Shown here one piece after another: positions 37,694 through 46,903 of a stretch of 64,000 bases of DNA. Source of the stretch: Parolsenella catena. GTDB lineage: Bacteria > Actinomycetota > Coriobacteriia > Coriobacteriales > Atopobiaceae. A program made the position numbers and the translations under genes. The notes below the pieces were generated by a model. It had not been told where the DNA came from, did not search any database, and was given only the letters and a program-made list of their open reading frames with translations. Each line of letters starts with the position of its first letter. The stretch's first letter is position 1. Location: contig NZ_AP019367.1 of the NCBI RefSeq assembly GCF_003966955.1, positions 434,001-498,000 on the forward strand. The letters are read 5' to 3'.

Positions 37694-39247
37694 ATGTCTG
37701 CAGTTCGCACCCCCGCGCTCCTGGTCATCATGGACGGCTGCGGCCTGGCTCCCGCCGGTCCCGAGAACGCCGTCTCGCTGGCCAAGCGCCCCTACATCGA
37801 CATGCTTAACGAGAAGTACCCGCACACCACGCTCGGCGCCTCGGGCGAGGACGTGGGCCTTCCCGACGGGCAGATGGGCAACTCCGAGGTCGGCCACCTC
37901 AACATCGGCGCCGGCCGCATCGTGTTCCAGTCGCTGTCTCTCGTGAACAACGCCATCAAGGACGGCTCGTTCAAGGAGAACGACGCCATCGTGGCCGCCA
38001 TGGACAAGGTCAAGGCCAACGGCTCCACGCTGCACGTCATGGGCCTCATCTCCAACGGCGGCGTCCACTCCGAGATGGGACATGCCGAGGCGCTGCTCGA
38101 GATGGCCGGCGAGCGCGGCCTGTCCCGCGTGCGCATCGACGCCTTCACGGACGGCCGCGACGTCCCCACGCAGTCTGGTGCTGGCTTCATGCACGACCTG
38201 CAGGCCTTCTGCGAGAAGGTCTCCGAGAAGTACGGCAACGACACCGCCATCGCGACGGTCGCCGGCCGCTACTACGGCATGGACCGCGACAACCGCTGGG
38301 ACCGCGAGCAGCTTGCCTATGACGCCATCGTCTCCGGCAAGGGCGTTGCTGCCACGTCTGCCGAGCAGGGCCTCAAGGACTACTACGCCGAGGACCCGCG
38401 CGGCGACGAGTTCGTGAAGCCGTTCGTGCTCGACGCCACCGGCGTCAACGACGGCGACGCGGTGATCTTCTTCAACTTCCGCCCGGACCGCGCCCGCGAG
38501 ATGACCCGCGCCATGACGCAGGCCGACTTCGACGGCTTCGAGCGCTCGAAGGTCCCCGCACTGGCCGACTTCGTCACCATGACCGAGTACGACGACTCGT
38601 TCGACGTGCACGTGGCCTTCCCCAAGACCGTCCCGGCCAACGTCCTCGCCGACGTCCTCGCCAGCAACGGCCTGAAGCAGCTTCACACCGCCGAGACCGA
38701 GAAGTACGCGCACGTCACGTTCTTCCTGAACGGCGGCGTCGAGGAGCCCAAGGAGGGCGAGACCCGCGTCCTCATCCCGTCGCCGAAGGTCGCCACGTAC
38801 GACCTCAAGCCCGAGATGAGCGAGCCCGAGGTCACCGAGAAGCTCGTTGAGGCCATCAACTCCGATGCCGCCGACTTCTACGTGGTCAACTACGCCAACT
38901 GCGACATGGTGGGTCACACCGGCGTCGTCGAGGCTGCGGTCAAGGCCTGCGAGGCCGTCGATGATGGCCTGTCCCGTGTCATCCCGGCCATTCTCGCCAA
39001 GGGCGGCTTTGCCCTCATCACGGCCGACCACGGTAATGCGGACCACATGTACGACGTCGTGGACGGCAAGGAGAAGCCCTTCACCGCCCACACGACCAAC
39101 CGCGTGCCCCTCATCGTCGTCGACGACAAGCCCGTCGAGCTTTCCGGCATCGAGGACGGTCGCCTCTCCGACATCGCCCCCACCATCCTCGCGATGATGG
39201 GCGTCGATCGTCCCGCCGAGATGACGGGTCGCGTGCTCGTCAAGTAG
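37694..39247 (+). CDS. gpmI: 2,3-bisphosphoglycerate-independent phosphoglycerate mutase
   Basis: A 517-residue protein. The metal and phosphoserine site appears as LLVIMDGCGLAP and GQMGNSEVGHLNIGAGR (Ser near residue 61). Later metal ligands lie in YANCDMVGHTG and ITADHGNADHM. It interconverts 3- and 2-phosphoglycerate using manganese in the family. It closes the pgk-tpiA-gpmI unit. Confidence 0.97.
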   Translation: MSAVRTPALLVIMDGCGLAPAGPENAVSLAKRPYIDMLNEKYPHTTLGASGEDVGLPDGQMGNSEVGHLNIGAGRIVFQSLSLVNNAIKDGSFKENDAIVAAMDKVKANGSTLHVMGLISNGGVHSEMGHAEALLEMAGERGLSRVRIDAFTDGRDVPTQSGAGFMHDLQAFCEKVSEKYGNDTAIATVAGRYYGMDRDNRWDREQLAYDAIVSGKGVAATSAEQGLKDYYAEDPRGDEFVKPFVLDATGVNDGDAVIFFNFRPDRAREMTRAMTQADFDGFERSKVPALADFVTMTEYDDSFDVHVAFPKTVPANVLADVLASNGLKQLHTAETEKYAHVTFFLNGGVEEPKEGETRVLIPSPKVATYDLKPEMSEPEVTEKLVEAINSDAADFYVVNYANCDMVGHTGVVEAAVKACEAVDDGLSRVIPAILAKGGFALITADHGNADHMYDVVDGKEKPFTAHTTNRVPLIVVDDKPVELSGIEDGRLSDIAPTILAMMGVDRPAEMTGRVLVK

Positions 39248-39282
39248 CGACCACCCGCGCACCCGCGCGCCATAGCTTCGCC

Positions 39283-39319
39283 AAGGGCCGGCTCCCACCC
39301 CGGGAGCCGGCCCCTTTTT
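39283..39319 (+). terminator. Terminator after gpmI
   Basis: Stem GGGCCGGCTCCC / GGGAGCCGGCCC followed by CTTTTTC. Confidence 0.9.
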
Positions 39320-39320
39320 C

Positions 39321-39350
39321 GGACCAAAGGGGACGGGTTCAGTTGGTCCC
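39321..39350. repeat. REP-like palindrome, left flank of the RAYT gene
   Basis: GGACCAAAGGGGACGGG then TTCAGTTGGTCCC, followed by AAACCTAAC. The complement of that flank precedes the third unit at 7528. Confidence 0.88.
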
Positions 39351-39493
39351 AAACCTAACGGAAATCAAACAAGGTAGCTGCGGCTATGTCGCACGGCGCC
39401 CATTGTTATCCGCTGGTCTTCTCGGCTGTAATTTCAAAATGCTTGCTGGGTATACGCATTCTCACCTGAAACGCGAGGGATTGGGGAGGGGCG

Positions 39494-40243
39494 ATGGTAA
39501 GGGGACCGAGGGCCATATCGAACAGCGGCTACTACCACGTTATGCTTCGAGGGGCTGGCAGGCAGCTTTTGTTCGAGAATGACGTAGACAAGCGAACGTT
39601 TCTTCGCTACCTGACCGAGGCAATCGCTGGTACAAAGACAAGCCTCATCGCATGGTGTCTTATGGATAACCATGTCCATCTGTTGCTTTGCGATCCGCAG
39701 AATTCCCTTGCTGGCCTTATGCATTCCGTCTCAACTCGATTTGCCCTGTACTTCAACGGGAAATCGGGCCATGTCGGGCCCGTTTTCCAAGGCAGGTTCA
39801 AGAGCAAGGCCATCGAGACGAACGAGTACCTCTTGCAGGCCGTTCGGTATATCCACGACAATCCGTGTGAGCTGGGCGTATCGCGAGACTCATACCAGTG
39901 GAGCAGCTATTCGGAATACGTTGGCGATTCGAGGATTACGGACGTCGCTCCCGTATTGGAGCTCATTGGCGGGAAGGAGTCGTTTGTCGGGTTTAGTGCC
40001 GCCGGCCGTGACGATTCCTACACTCCCTATGAGTCGGGAAGGTTGTCTGAATCCGAGATTTCTCGGGTGCTGCGTCGTGAGTTAAAGGACCGCGGGATAG
40101 ATGTCGGGGAGATAAAAGCGCTTCATCCGAACAGGCGAGACCAGATCTTCAGGCGACTTCATCGATGCGGCCTGTCCGTTCGCCAGATCGAGCGGGTGAC
40201 GGGAGTGGGCAGAAAAGCCATCACGAGAGCCGTCAGGCAGTAG
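39494..40243 (+). CDS. REP-associated tyrosine transposase (RAYT, Y1/HUH family)
   Basis: A 249-residue protein. The HUH motif is DNHVHLLL (His60, His62) and the catalytic Tyr is Y119 in VRYIHDNP. Family landmarks YHVMLRGAGRQ, FENDVDKRTFLRYL and VGPVFQGRFKSK are present. The C-terminal 60 residues form a DNA-binding-like helical domain ending GRKAITRAVRQ. RAYTs nick and join single-stranded DNA at REP palindromes. Two such palindromes in opposite orientation flank it. Its base composition is visibly less GC-rich than its neighbours, suggesting transfer. It interrupts the conserved tpi-secG neighbourhood. Confidence 0.92.
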   Translation: MVRGPRAISNSGYYHVMLRGAGRQLLFENDVDKRTFLRYLTEAIAGTKTSLIAWCLMDNHVHLLLCDPQNSLAGLMHSVSTRFALYFNGKSGHVGPVFQGRFKSKAIETNEYLLQAVRYIHDNPCELGVSRDSYQWSSYSEYVGDSRITDVAPVLELIGGKESFVGFSAAGRDDSYTPYESGRLSESEISRVLRRELKDRGIDVGEIKALHPNRRDQIFRRLHRCGLSVRQIERVTGVGRKAITRAVRQ

Positions 40244-40260
40244 ACGAGGACGGGCGACGC

Positions 40261-40291
40261 GGGACCAAACGAACCCGTCCCCTTTGGTTCC
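40261..40291. repeat. REP-like palindrome, right flank of the RAYT gene, inverted
   Basis: GGGACCAAACGAACCCG then TCCCCTTTGGTTCC, opposite in orientation to the left-flank copy and 18 bp past the RAYT stop. Confidence 0.88.
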
Positions 40292-40346
40292 TCTCTTGTG
40301 CTAATCTGTTCTGCTGTATGTTTGCATCTTCTTAAGGAGTCAACTC

Positions 40347-40607
40347 GTGGGTCCCATGAATACGATTCTGCTGGTGGCTTGGGCCATCTCCGCCGTCGCC
40401 CTCATCGTCCTTGTGCTCATGCACTCCGGCAAGGGCACCGGCGTCTCCGACATGATCGCCTCGTCCATGTACAACGCCAACGCTGGCAGCGGCGTGTGGG
40501 AGAAGAACCTCGACCGCCTCACCGTCATCGCGGCCGTCGTGTTCATCGCCACGATCGTGATCTTCATGCTCACCTACCCGCTGGGCACGGTCTCCTCGCT
40601 CGGCTAG
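40347..40607 (+). CDS. secG: SecG protein-export subunit
   Basis: An 86-residue protein with two membrane spans (about residues 4-24 and 57-77) and the SecG linker LMHSGKGTGVSDMI. It is part of the SecYEG translocon. GTG at 40347 is preferred because AAGGAG lies 7 bases upstream; ATG at 40356 would be 16 bases away. secG next to the glycolytic genes is the usual actinobacterial order. Confidence 0.93.
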   Translation: MGPMNTILLVAWAISAVALIVLVLMHSGKGTGVSDMIASSMYNANAGSGVWEKNLDRLTVIAAVVFIATIVIFMLTYPLGTVSSLG

Positions 40608-40632
40608 TCGCCGCGGCACATATCGAACGCAT

Positions 40633-40668
40633 GGGCGCGTCTCCCGCGGGGGAGGCGCGCCCTTTGTT
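40633..40668 (+). terminator. Terminator of secG
   Basis: Stem GGGCGCGTCTCCC / GGGGAGGCGCGCCC, then TTTGTTTC. Confidence 0.85.
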
Positions 40669-40719
40669 TCTAGTCTGTTTCAAATTGCTTCCTTTACTGC
40701 GCTAAAGCGTCCGTTCAGG

Positions 40720-40748
40720 TTGCCGCTCACCAGCCAATATCGGATAAT
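40720..40748 (+). promoter_or_regulatory. Probable promoter of the opp operon
   Basis: TTGCCG at 40720-40725 and GATAAT at 40743-40748 with a 17-bp spacer, in an AT-richer patch. Confidence 0.6.
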
Positions 40749-40919
40749 CACATGTCAAGTTTGCAAGCGGGGACTCTTGCCAAGCTCAGTTAGGCGCCGC
40801 GCGCGCCGGACGGCTGCATAGACGCCGAGAAGGCCAGGACCTCCCCGCCCACATTCGAGATGCTCTGGAGCCCAGGCGTACGGGTCGCCTGACAGGGCAT
40901 CGCAACATAGGGAGGCATT

Positions 40920-42590
40920 ATGACCCAGCCTACGATGAACCGTCGCACGTTCGTGAAGGGTGGCCTGGCCGCCAGCGCCATGGCCGCGCTCGCTGCCTGC
41001 GGCAAGAAGGGTGGAGACACCAGCGCCGCTTCCGGCTCCGCCGCCGAGGGTGGCACCCTGAACTACTACATCAACAACCCGAGCGCCATCGACCCGTATG
41101 ACCTCGAGGAGGATCAGGGCATGATGGTGGGCTACCAGCTCTTTGACGCCCTCACCACCTACGACTTCACCAAGAGCGAGCTCGTGGGCCTCGCCGCCGA
41201 GTCCTGGGACGTCAACGATGCCGCCGACGAGTTCACCTTCCACCTCGTGAAGGGCGCCAAGTTCCACGACGGCACCACCGTCACCTCCAAGTCCTTCAAG
41301 CAGGGCTGGGAGCGCATCCTGAACCCCAACACCTCCACGGAGCACGCCTCCGCGATCGGCTACCACCTCGCCATGGTCGACGGCTACTCCGAGCTCTCCG
41401 CCGGAGAGGCCGACGAGCTCAAGGGCGTCACCTGCCCCGACGACGACACCCTCGTCGTGAAGCTCTCCCAGCCCTACGCCGACTTCCCCTACGTCTGCAT
41501 GCACCCGGCGCTCTCGCCCGTGCCTGACTGCGCTCTCGAGGACTTCGACACGTTCTTCTTCGCCCCCGTGGGTAACGGCCCGTTCAAGATGGACGGCAAG
41601 TGGGAGGACGGCCAGCAGATCAACCTGGTCCGCTTCGACGACTACTCCTACGGCGAGAAGGCCAAGCTCGACGGCATTCACTTCAACATCCAGAAGGACG
41701 TCCAGACGGCCTACACCGAGTTCCAGGCCGGCAACCTCGACGTCGCCCAGGTGCCCACCACCCAGCTCAAGGACGCCATCTCCCAGTACGGCGAGTCCGA
41801 GGACGGCTACACGGCCACCACGGGCAAGGAGGTCCTGACGGGCGACGAGCTCTCCATCTACTACCTCATGCTCAACGTCAATGACGAGCAGCTCAAGGAC
41901 AAGGACCTGCGTCACGCCCTGTCCCTGGCCATCAACCGTCAGGCCATCTGCGACACCGTCTTCGAGGGCACCCGCGAGCCGGCTGGCGGCATCGTCCCGC
42001 CCGGCATCAAGGGCTACGTCGAGAACGAGTGGGCCGACTCCCGCTATGACGTCGACGCCGCCAAGAAGATCCTGGACGAGAAGTACCCGGCCGACGCCAA
42101 CGGCAAGCGCAACCTCTCCATTGCCCTGACCTACAACCTCGACGGTGATCACAAGGCCGTCATGGAGATGGTCATGGCCGACTGGAGCGCCCTGGGCATC
42201 GAGACCTCCTCGAACACTGCCGAGTGGGCCTCCATCCTCTCCAACACCTACCCCAACGCCGACTTCCAGGTCGGCCGTCTGGGCTGGATCGCCGACTACC
42301 CGATCATGGACAACTTCCTGTACCCGCTGTTCGTGACCGGTGGCGACAACAACTACGGCCAGTACTCCAACGCCGACGTCGACAAGGGCCTGCTCGACGC
42401 CCGCGCCATCGCCTCCGATGACGACCGCGTCGCCAAGTACCAGGAGGTCGACAAGCTCATCGCCGAGGACATGCCGGTCATCCCGCTGTTCTACTACAAG
42501 CACCAGATGGTCTGCTCGCAGCGCGTCAAGTCCCTCTACATGGACCCGCAGAAGCTCTGCGACATGAGCACGGTCGAGCTGAGCGCCTAA
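40920..42590 (+). CDS. oppA: Oligopeptide ABC transporter substrate-binding lipoprotein
   Basis: A 556-residue SBP_bac_5-type protein. The Tat-like NRRTFVKGG, a hydrophobic stretch and the lipobox LAAC (Cys near residue 28) predict Tat export and lipid anchoring. Mature landmarks are LVGLAAESWDVNDAADEFTF, FHDGTTVTSKSFKQGWERIL, LRHALSLAINRQAICD and a Trp/Asp-containing C-terminal lobe. It captures peptides for OppBCDF. GGGAGG precedes ATG at 40920. Confidence 0.93.
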   Translation: MTQPTMNRRTFVKGGLAASAMAALAACGKKGGDTSAASGSAAEGGTLNYYINNPSAIDPYDLEEDQGMMVGYQLFDALTTYDFTKSELVGLAAESWDVNDAADEFTFHLVKGAKFHDGTTVTSKSFKQGWERILNPNTSTEHASAIGYHLAMVDGYSELSAGEADELKGVTCPDDDTLVVKLSQPYADFPYVCMHPALSPVPDCALEDFDTFFFAPVGNGPFKMDGKWEDGQQINLVRFDDYSYGEKAKLDGIHFNIQKDVQTAYTEFQAGNLDVAQVPTTQLKDAISQYGESEDGYTATTGKEVLTGDELSIYYLMLNVNDEQLKDKDLRHALSLAINRQAICDTVFEGTREPAGGIVPPGIKGYVENEWADSRYDVDAAKKILDEKYPADANGKRNLSIALTYNLDGDHKAVMEMVMADWSALGIETSSNTAEWASILSNTYPNADFQVGRLGWIADYPIMDNFLYPLFVTGGDNNYGQYSNADVDKGLLDARAIASDDDRVAKYQEVDKLIAEDMPVIPLFYYKHQMVCSQRVKSLYMDPQKLCDMSTVELSA

Positions 42591-42645
42591 ACATAGGCTC
42601 TGAGCTGGCATTTTGCTAGACACCCGCGGGCAAGCGCCCGCATAC

Positions 42646-42679
42646 GGCAACGGGGCATCCTCCGAGGTGCCCCGTTGCC
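42646..42679 (+). promoter_or_regulatory. Intercistronic hairpin between oppA and oppB
   Basis: A perfect 12-bp stem GGCAACGGGGCA / TGCCCCGTTGCC with a 10-base loop and no U-tract. It probably protects the oppA 3' end or lowers read-through into oppBCDF. Confidence 0.65.
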
Positions 42680-42739
42680 AGTAGGGGGTCCGCCCCGCGC
42701 AAGGGGCGCGTACCCGGACCCACGACAGGAGTTGTACGC

Positions 42740-43777
42740 ATGGGAAAGTACATACTCAAGCGCGTCCTGCAGTTCATCCCCGTCTTCATTGGCGTGACGA
42801 TGATTCTGTTCGCCATGAAGGCCATCGTGCCCGGCGACCCGGTGAAGATCATCACCGGCGGCAAGCAGGTAACGCCTGAGACCGAGTTGCAGATTCGCAT
42901 CTCCAACGGGCTCATCGAGACGGATGAGAACAACAAGCCGATCTATGACGAGAACGGCGACACCATCCCGACGCCCCTCTGGAAGCAGTACCTCACCTAC
43001 ATGAACGACCTGCTTCATGGAGACCTCGGCACCTCGTACACGCGCAACCTCAAGGTTGCCGACATTCTCGCCGACAAGTACCCCAACACGGTGAAGCTGG
43101 CCATCGTTGCCATCCTCATCGAGGCGGTTGTCGGCATAGGCGCGGGCATGGTTTCCGCCATCAAACGCTACTCGTTCTGGGACGTACTCGTGACGCTCGT
43201 CACGTCCGTCCTCGTGGCAATGCCCGCCTTCTGGCTCGGCATGCTGCTCCAGCTGTTCTTTGGCGTCTTCATGAAGAACGCTACTGACGGCGCGTTCTAC
43301 CTGCCCATCTCGGGTGCGGGCGGCTCCAACTCCGAGTTCGAGAGCTGGGTCCACTACATCCTGCCCGCCGTGACGCTCGCCGCGGTCTCCACGGCCTACA
43401 CGGCGCGCATCATGCGCTCGCAGCTGCTCGAGGTGCTCAACCAAGACTACATCCGCACGGCGAAGGCCAAGGGCCTCTCTCGCAGCGCCATCATCTGGCA
43501 CCACGCGCTCAAGAACGCACTCATCCCCGTCGTCACCTACATCGGCATCGACTTTGGCGGCATGCTCGCCGGCGCCATCCTCACGGAGACGGTCTTCAAC
43601 TGGCCGGGCGTTGGCTATGAGATCTACCGTGCCGTGACCCAGCGTGATTGGCCCATCGTCCTGGGCGGCGTCACGGTCATCGTCATCGTCGTCATGGTGA
43701 TCAACCTGCTCGTCGACATCAGCTACGCCTTCCTTGACCCGCGCATCCGCTTTGGCGCGCCCAAGGACGAGGGCTAG
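42740..43777 (+). CDS. oppB: Oligopeptide ABC permease OppB
   Basis: A 345-residue membrane protein (MGKYILKRVLQFIPVFIG) with six spans. The ATPase-contact loop is DYIRTAKAKGLSRSAIIWHHALKNALIP, and the ending ETVFNWPGVGYEIYRAV is typical. An insertion of about 35 polar residues (around residues 45-85, DENNKPIYDENGD) sits in the first outer loop. ACAGGAG precedes the start. It pairs with OppC. Confidence 0.95.
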   Translation: MGKYILKRVLQFIPVFIGVTMILFAMKAIVPGDPVKIITGGKQVTPETELQIRISNGLIETDENNKPIYDENGDTIPTPLWKQYLTYMNDLLHGDLGTSYTRNLKVADILADKYPNTVKLAIVAILIEAVVGIGAGMVSAIKRYSFWDVLVTLVTSVLVAMPAFWLGMLLQLFFGVFMKNATDGAFYLPISGAGGSNSEFESWVHYILPAVTLAAVSTAYTARIMRSQLLEVLNQDYIRTAKAKGLSRSAIIWHHALKNALIPVVTYIGIDFGGMLAGAILTETVFNWPGVGYEIYRAVTQRDWPIVLGGVTVIVIVVMVINLLVDISYAFLDPRIRFGAPKDEG

Positions 43778-43789
43778 GGGAGGAGAGAC

Positions 43790-44770
43790 ATGACTGAGAA
43801 CAACAAGCCGCAGGCTTCTGACGATCAGCAGGAGCAGTCCGGCGCCTTCTCCGACGCCCTCAAGGCCTCGCGCGAGAAGGCCGACGCCGAGGAGGCCGCT
43901 CCCACGCGCACGCTGTGGAGCGACGCCTGGAAGCGTCTCAAGAAGAACAAGCTCGCCGTCATCGGCGCCGTCTGGATCGTCTTCGTGGTCCTCGTCGCGC
44001 TCACGGCAGACCTGTGGGCCCCGCAGCTGCTCGGCTCGCCCACCGACATCGACACCACCACGGTGGCCCAGAGCTCCAAGCTGCCGCCCTCGCCCGAGCA
44101 TCCGTTCGGCACCGACGCCACGGGCCGCGACCAGCTCGTCCGCGTCATCTATGGCTCGCGCGTCTCGCTCACCGTCGGCGTCATCGCCACGCTCATCTCC
44201 ACGGGCATCGGCCTGGTGATGGGTGCGCTCGCCGCGTTCTACGGCGGCTGGTTCGACACAATCATCATGCGCCTGGCCGACATGTTCCTGGCGATTCCCT
44301 ACACGCTGTTCGTCATCACGATGCTCGCCGTCATGGGCCAGGGCATCCAGAACGTGTTCATCGCCATCGGCGTGCTCGGCTGGCCCTCCATCGCCCGCGT
44401 GTTCCGCTCGGCGATCCTGTCGGTCAAGGAGAACGACTACGTGGACGCCGCGCGCGCCATGGGTGCGTCGGACCTGCGCATCATCGCACGCCACATCTTC
44501 CCCAACTCCGTGGCCTCCATCGTGGTCTACGCCACGATGAACATCGGCGGCGCCATCCTCACCGAGAGCGCGCTGTCCTACCTCGGCATGGGCGTCACGC
44601 CGCCCACGCCCTCCTGGGGCATCATGATCCAGGACGGCCAGACGTTCCTGCAGACGCAGCCGTGGCTCATGATCATGCCCGGTCTTGCAATCCTCTCGAC
44701 GGTGCTCGCCTTCACCCTGCTCGGTGACGGCCTGCGCGATGCGCTCGACGTCAAGATGAAGGACGCGTGA
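43790..44770 (+). CDS. oppC: Oligopeptide ABC permease OppC
   Basis: A 326-residue membrane protein with a polar N-terminal tail of about 45 residues. The OppC lead WKRLKKNKLAVIGAVWIVF, then HPFGTDATGRDQLVRVIYGSR and the contact loop DYVDAARAMGASDLRIIARHIFPN. GGGGAGGAGAG precedes ATG at 43790. It forms the channel with OppB. Confidence 0.95.
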   Translation: MTENNKPQASDDQQEQSGAFSDALKASREKADAEEAAPTRTLWSDAWKRLKKNKLAVIGAVWIVFVVLVALTADLWAPQLLGSPTDIDTTTVAQSSKLPPSPEHPFGTDATGRDQLVRVIYGSRVSLTVGVIATLISTGIGLVMGALAAFYGGWFDTIIMRLADMFLAIPYTLFVITMLAVMGQGIQNVFIAIGVLGWPSIARVFRSAILSVKENDYVDAARAMGASDLRIIARHIFPNSVASIVVYATMNIGGAILTESALSYLGMGVTPPTPSWGIMIQDGQTFLQTQPWLMIMPGLAILSTVLAFTLLGDGLRDALDVKMKDA

Positions 44771-44776
44771 TGCTAG

Positions 44777-45892
44777 ATGGCATTCGGTAAGAAGAAGGCA
44801 GTCGAGCCCGAGCTCGACCTCAAGAACCAGCCGGTTCCCGAGGGTAGCCACCTGCTCGAGGTCGACGACCTCAAGATGTACTTCCACACGGGCGACGGCG
44901 TGGTCAAGGCCGTCGACGGCGTGACCTACACGCTCGACCGCGGCGAGACCCTCGGCGTGGTGGGCGAGTCCGGTTCGGGCAAGTCCGTGACGGCCATGAC
45001 GATCATGGGCCTCATTGAGATGCCCCCGGGCAAGATCGAGGGCGGAGACGTTCGCTACCGTGGCAAGTCCCTGCTCAAGATGAGCGAGCGCGAGATGCAG
45101 CAGATCCGCGGCAACGACATCGCCATGGTCTTCCAGGACCCGATGACGTCGCTGAACCCGGTCTACACCATCGGCCGCCAGCTCGGCGAGGGCCTGCGTC
45201 TGCACCGCGGCTACACCAAGGAGCAGGCCACCAAGCGCGCCGTCGAGCTTCTCGACATGGTTGGCATCCCCAACCCCGAGCAGCGTGTCAAGGACTACCC
45301 GCACCAGTTCTCCGGCGGCATGCGCCAGCGCGTCATGATCGCCATGGCCCTTGCCTGCGACCCCGACATCCTCATCGCCGACGAGCCCACGACGGCCCTC
45401 GACGTGACGATCCAGGCACAGATCATTGAGCTCATGAAGGAGATGCAGGAGAAGAACGGCAACGCGATCGTCATGATCACGCACGACCTTGGCGTCGTGG
45501 CCGACGTGGCCGACAAGATCATGGTCATGTACGCTGGCCGCCCCGTTGAGTTCGGCACCGCCGAGGAGATCTTCTACAACCCGATCCACCCCTACACCTG
45601 GGGCCTCGTGCGCTCCATCCCCGAGCAGGTCACCGACGAGAAGAAGCCGCTCACGCCCATCAAGGGCAACCCGCCCTCACTCGTGAACCTGCCGAAGGGC
45701 TGCTCGTTCGCTCCGCGCTGCCCGTACGCCACGGACAAGTGCCGCTCCGAGCGTCCCGAGACCTACACGACCGAGACCGGACACTACGCGCGCTGCCACT
45801 ACTCCATGGACGCGGAGTTCGTTCGCAAGAACGCGCCCGCGAACTCGCGCACGCGCGCCGCGGCCGATGCCACGAAGGGAGGGGAGGCGTAA
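44777..45892 (+). CDS. oppD: Oligopeptide ABC transporter ATPase OppD
   Basis: A 371-residue protein with Walker [11 protein letters not shown]-loop [11 protein letters not shown], signature [15 protein letters not shown] and Walker [12 protein letters not shown]. The C-terminal oligopeptide-transporter domain has the Cys-containing [14 protein letters not shown] typical of OppD/F, which can bind an iron-sulfur cluster. It energises uptake together with OppF. Confidence 0.96.
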   Translation: MAFGKKKAVEPELDLKNQPVPEGSHLLEVDDLKMYFHTGDGVVKAVDGVTYTLDRGETLGVVGESGSGKSVTAMTIMGLIEMPPGKIEGGDVRYRGKSLLKMSEREMQQIRGNDIAMVFQDPMTSLNPVYTIGRQLGEGLRLHRGYTKEQATKRAVELLDMVGIPNPEQRVKDYPHQFSGGMRQRVMIAMALACDPDILIADEPTTALDVTIQAQIIELMKEMQEKNGNAIVMITHDLGVVADVADKIMVMYAGRPVEFGTAEEIFYNPIHPYTWGLVRSIPEQVTDEKKPLTPIKGNPPSLVNLPKGCSFAPRCPYATDKCRSERPETYTTETGHYARCHYSMDAEFVRKNAPANSRTRAAADATKGGEA

Positions 45893-46903
45893 ATGACCGA
45901 GCCCCTGCTTCACGTGGAGCACCTGTGCAAGGAGTTCCCCGTCGACTCGAGCGTCTTCTCGAAGGAGAAGAAGAGCGTCAAGGCCGTCGACGACATCAGC
46001 TTCGACATCTACCCCGGCGAGACGTTTGGCCTCGTGGGCGAGTCCGGCTGCGGCAAGTCCACGACGGGCCGCTGCATCATGCGCCTCACGTACCCCACGA
46101 GCGGCAAGGTCGTCTTTGACGGCCAGGACATGTCCGGGATGAACAAGAAGCAGCTCAAGGCTGTTCGCCACGACATGCAGTTCATCTTCCAGGACCCCTA
46201 TGCGAGCCTGAACCCGCGCATGACCATCGGCGAGATCGTCTCCGAGCCGCTCGTCATCCACGGCGAGATGCCCGACAAGGCCCAGCGCATGGACTACGTG
46301 CGCGAGCTGCTCGACATCGTGGGCCTCAACCCCGAGCACATCAACCGCTACCCGCACGAGTTCTCCGGCGGCCAGCGCCAGCGTGTGGGCATTGCCCGCG
46401 CCTTCGCGCTCAAGCCCAAGCTCATCATCTGCGACGAGCCCGTCTCGGCGCTTGACGTCTCGATCCAGGCCCAGGTGCTCAACCTGCTGAAGGACCTACA
46501 GAAGCAGTACGGCACCGCCTACCTGTTCATTGCCCACGACCTGTCCGTGGTGCAGCACATCTCAGACCGCGTGGCCGTGATGTACCTCGGCAACATGATG
46601 GAGGTCTCCGACTGGAAGAGCCTCTACGCCGAGCCGAACCACCCCTACACGCAGTCGCTTCTCTCGGCCGTGCCCATCCCGGACCCGGACGTGCAGCACT
46701 CGCGCAAGCGCATCATCCTCAAGGGCGATCCGCCCTCGCCGATCAACCCGCCGAGCGGCTGCCGCTTCCACACGCGCTGCCCCATCGCGCAGGCGATCTG
46801 CTCCCAGGAGCGTCCCGAGCTGCGCGAGGTGGCCCCCGGCCACTTCTGCGCCTGTCACTTTGCGGCCGATCACCCCATCAAGGGCTCCTCGATCGAGCTG
46901 TAG
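45893..46903 (+). CDS. oppF: Oligopeptide ABC transporter ATPase OppF
   Basis: A 336-residue protein starting directly after the oppD TAA, with GGAGGGGAGG upstream. Walker A is GESGCGKST, Q-loop IFQDPYASLNP, signature FSGGQRQRVGIARAF and Walker B IICDEPVSALD. The C-terminal CRFHTRCPIAQAIC completes the family's Cys cluster. It is the last opp gene, and a terminator follows. Confidence 0.96.
   Translation: MTEPLLHVEHLCKEFPVDSSVFSKEKKSVKAVDDISFDIYPGETFGLVGESGCGKSTTGRCIMRLTYPTSGKVVFDGQDMSGMNKKQLKAVRHDMQFIFQDPYASLNPRMTIGEIVSEPLVIHGEMPDKAQRMDYVRELLDIVGLNPEHINRYPHEFSGGQRQRVGIARAFALKPKLIICDEPVSALDVSIQAQVLNLLKDLQKQYGTAYLFIAHDLSVVQHISDRVAVMYLGNMMEVSDWKSLYAEPNHPYTQSLLSAVPIPDPDVQHSRKRIILKGDPPSPINPPSGCRFHTRCPIAQAICSQERPELREVAPGHFCACHFAADHPIKGSSIEL

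Larger units (their letters stand above)
40608..40919. other. secG-oppA intergenic region
   Basis: It holds the secG terminator, the probable opp promoter and a leader of about 165 nt. No gene is seen. Confidence 0.6.

Noticed and set aside
39494-40243. Ordinary IS200/IS605 insertion
   Set aside because: The gene length, the YIHDNP region, the C-terminal domain and the flanking palindromes fit RAYT better. No TnpB or IS ends are seen.
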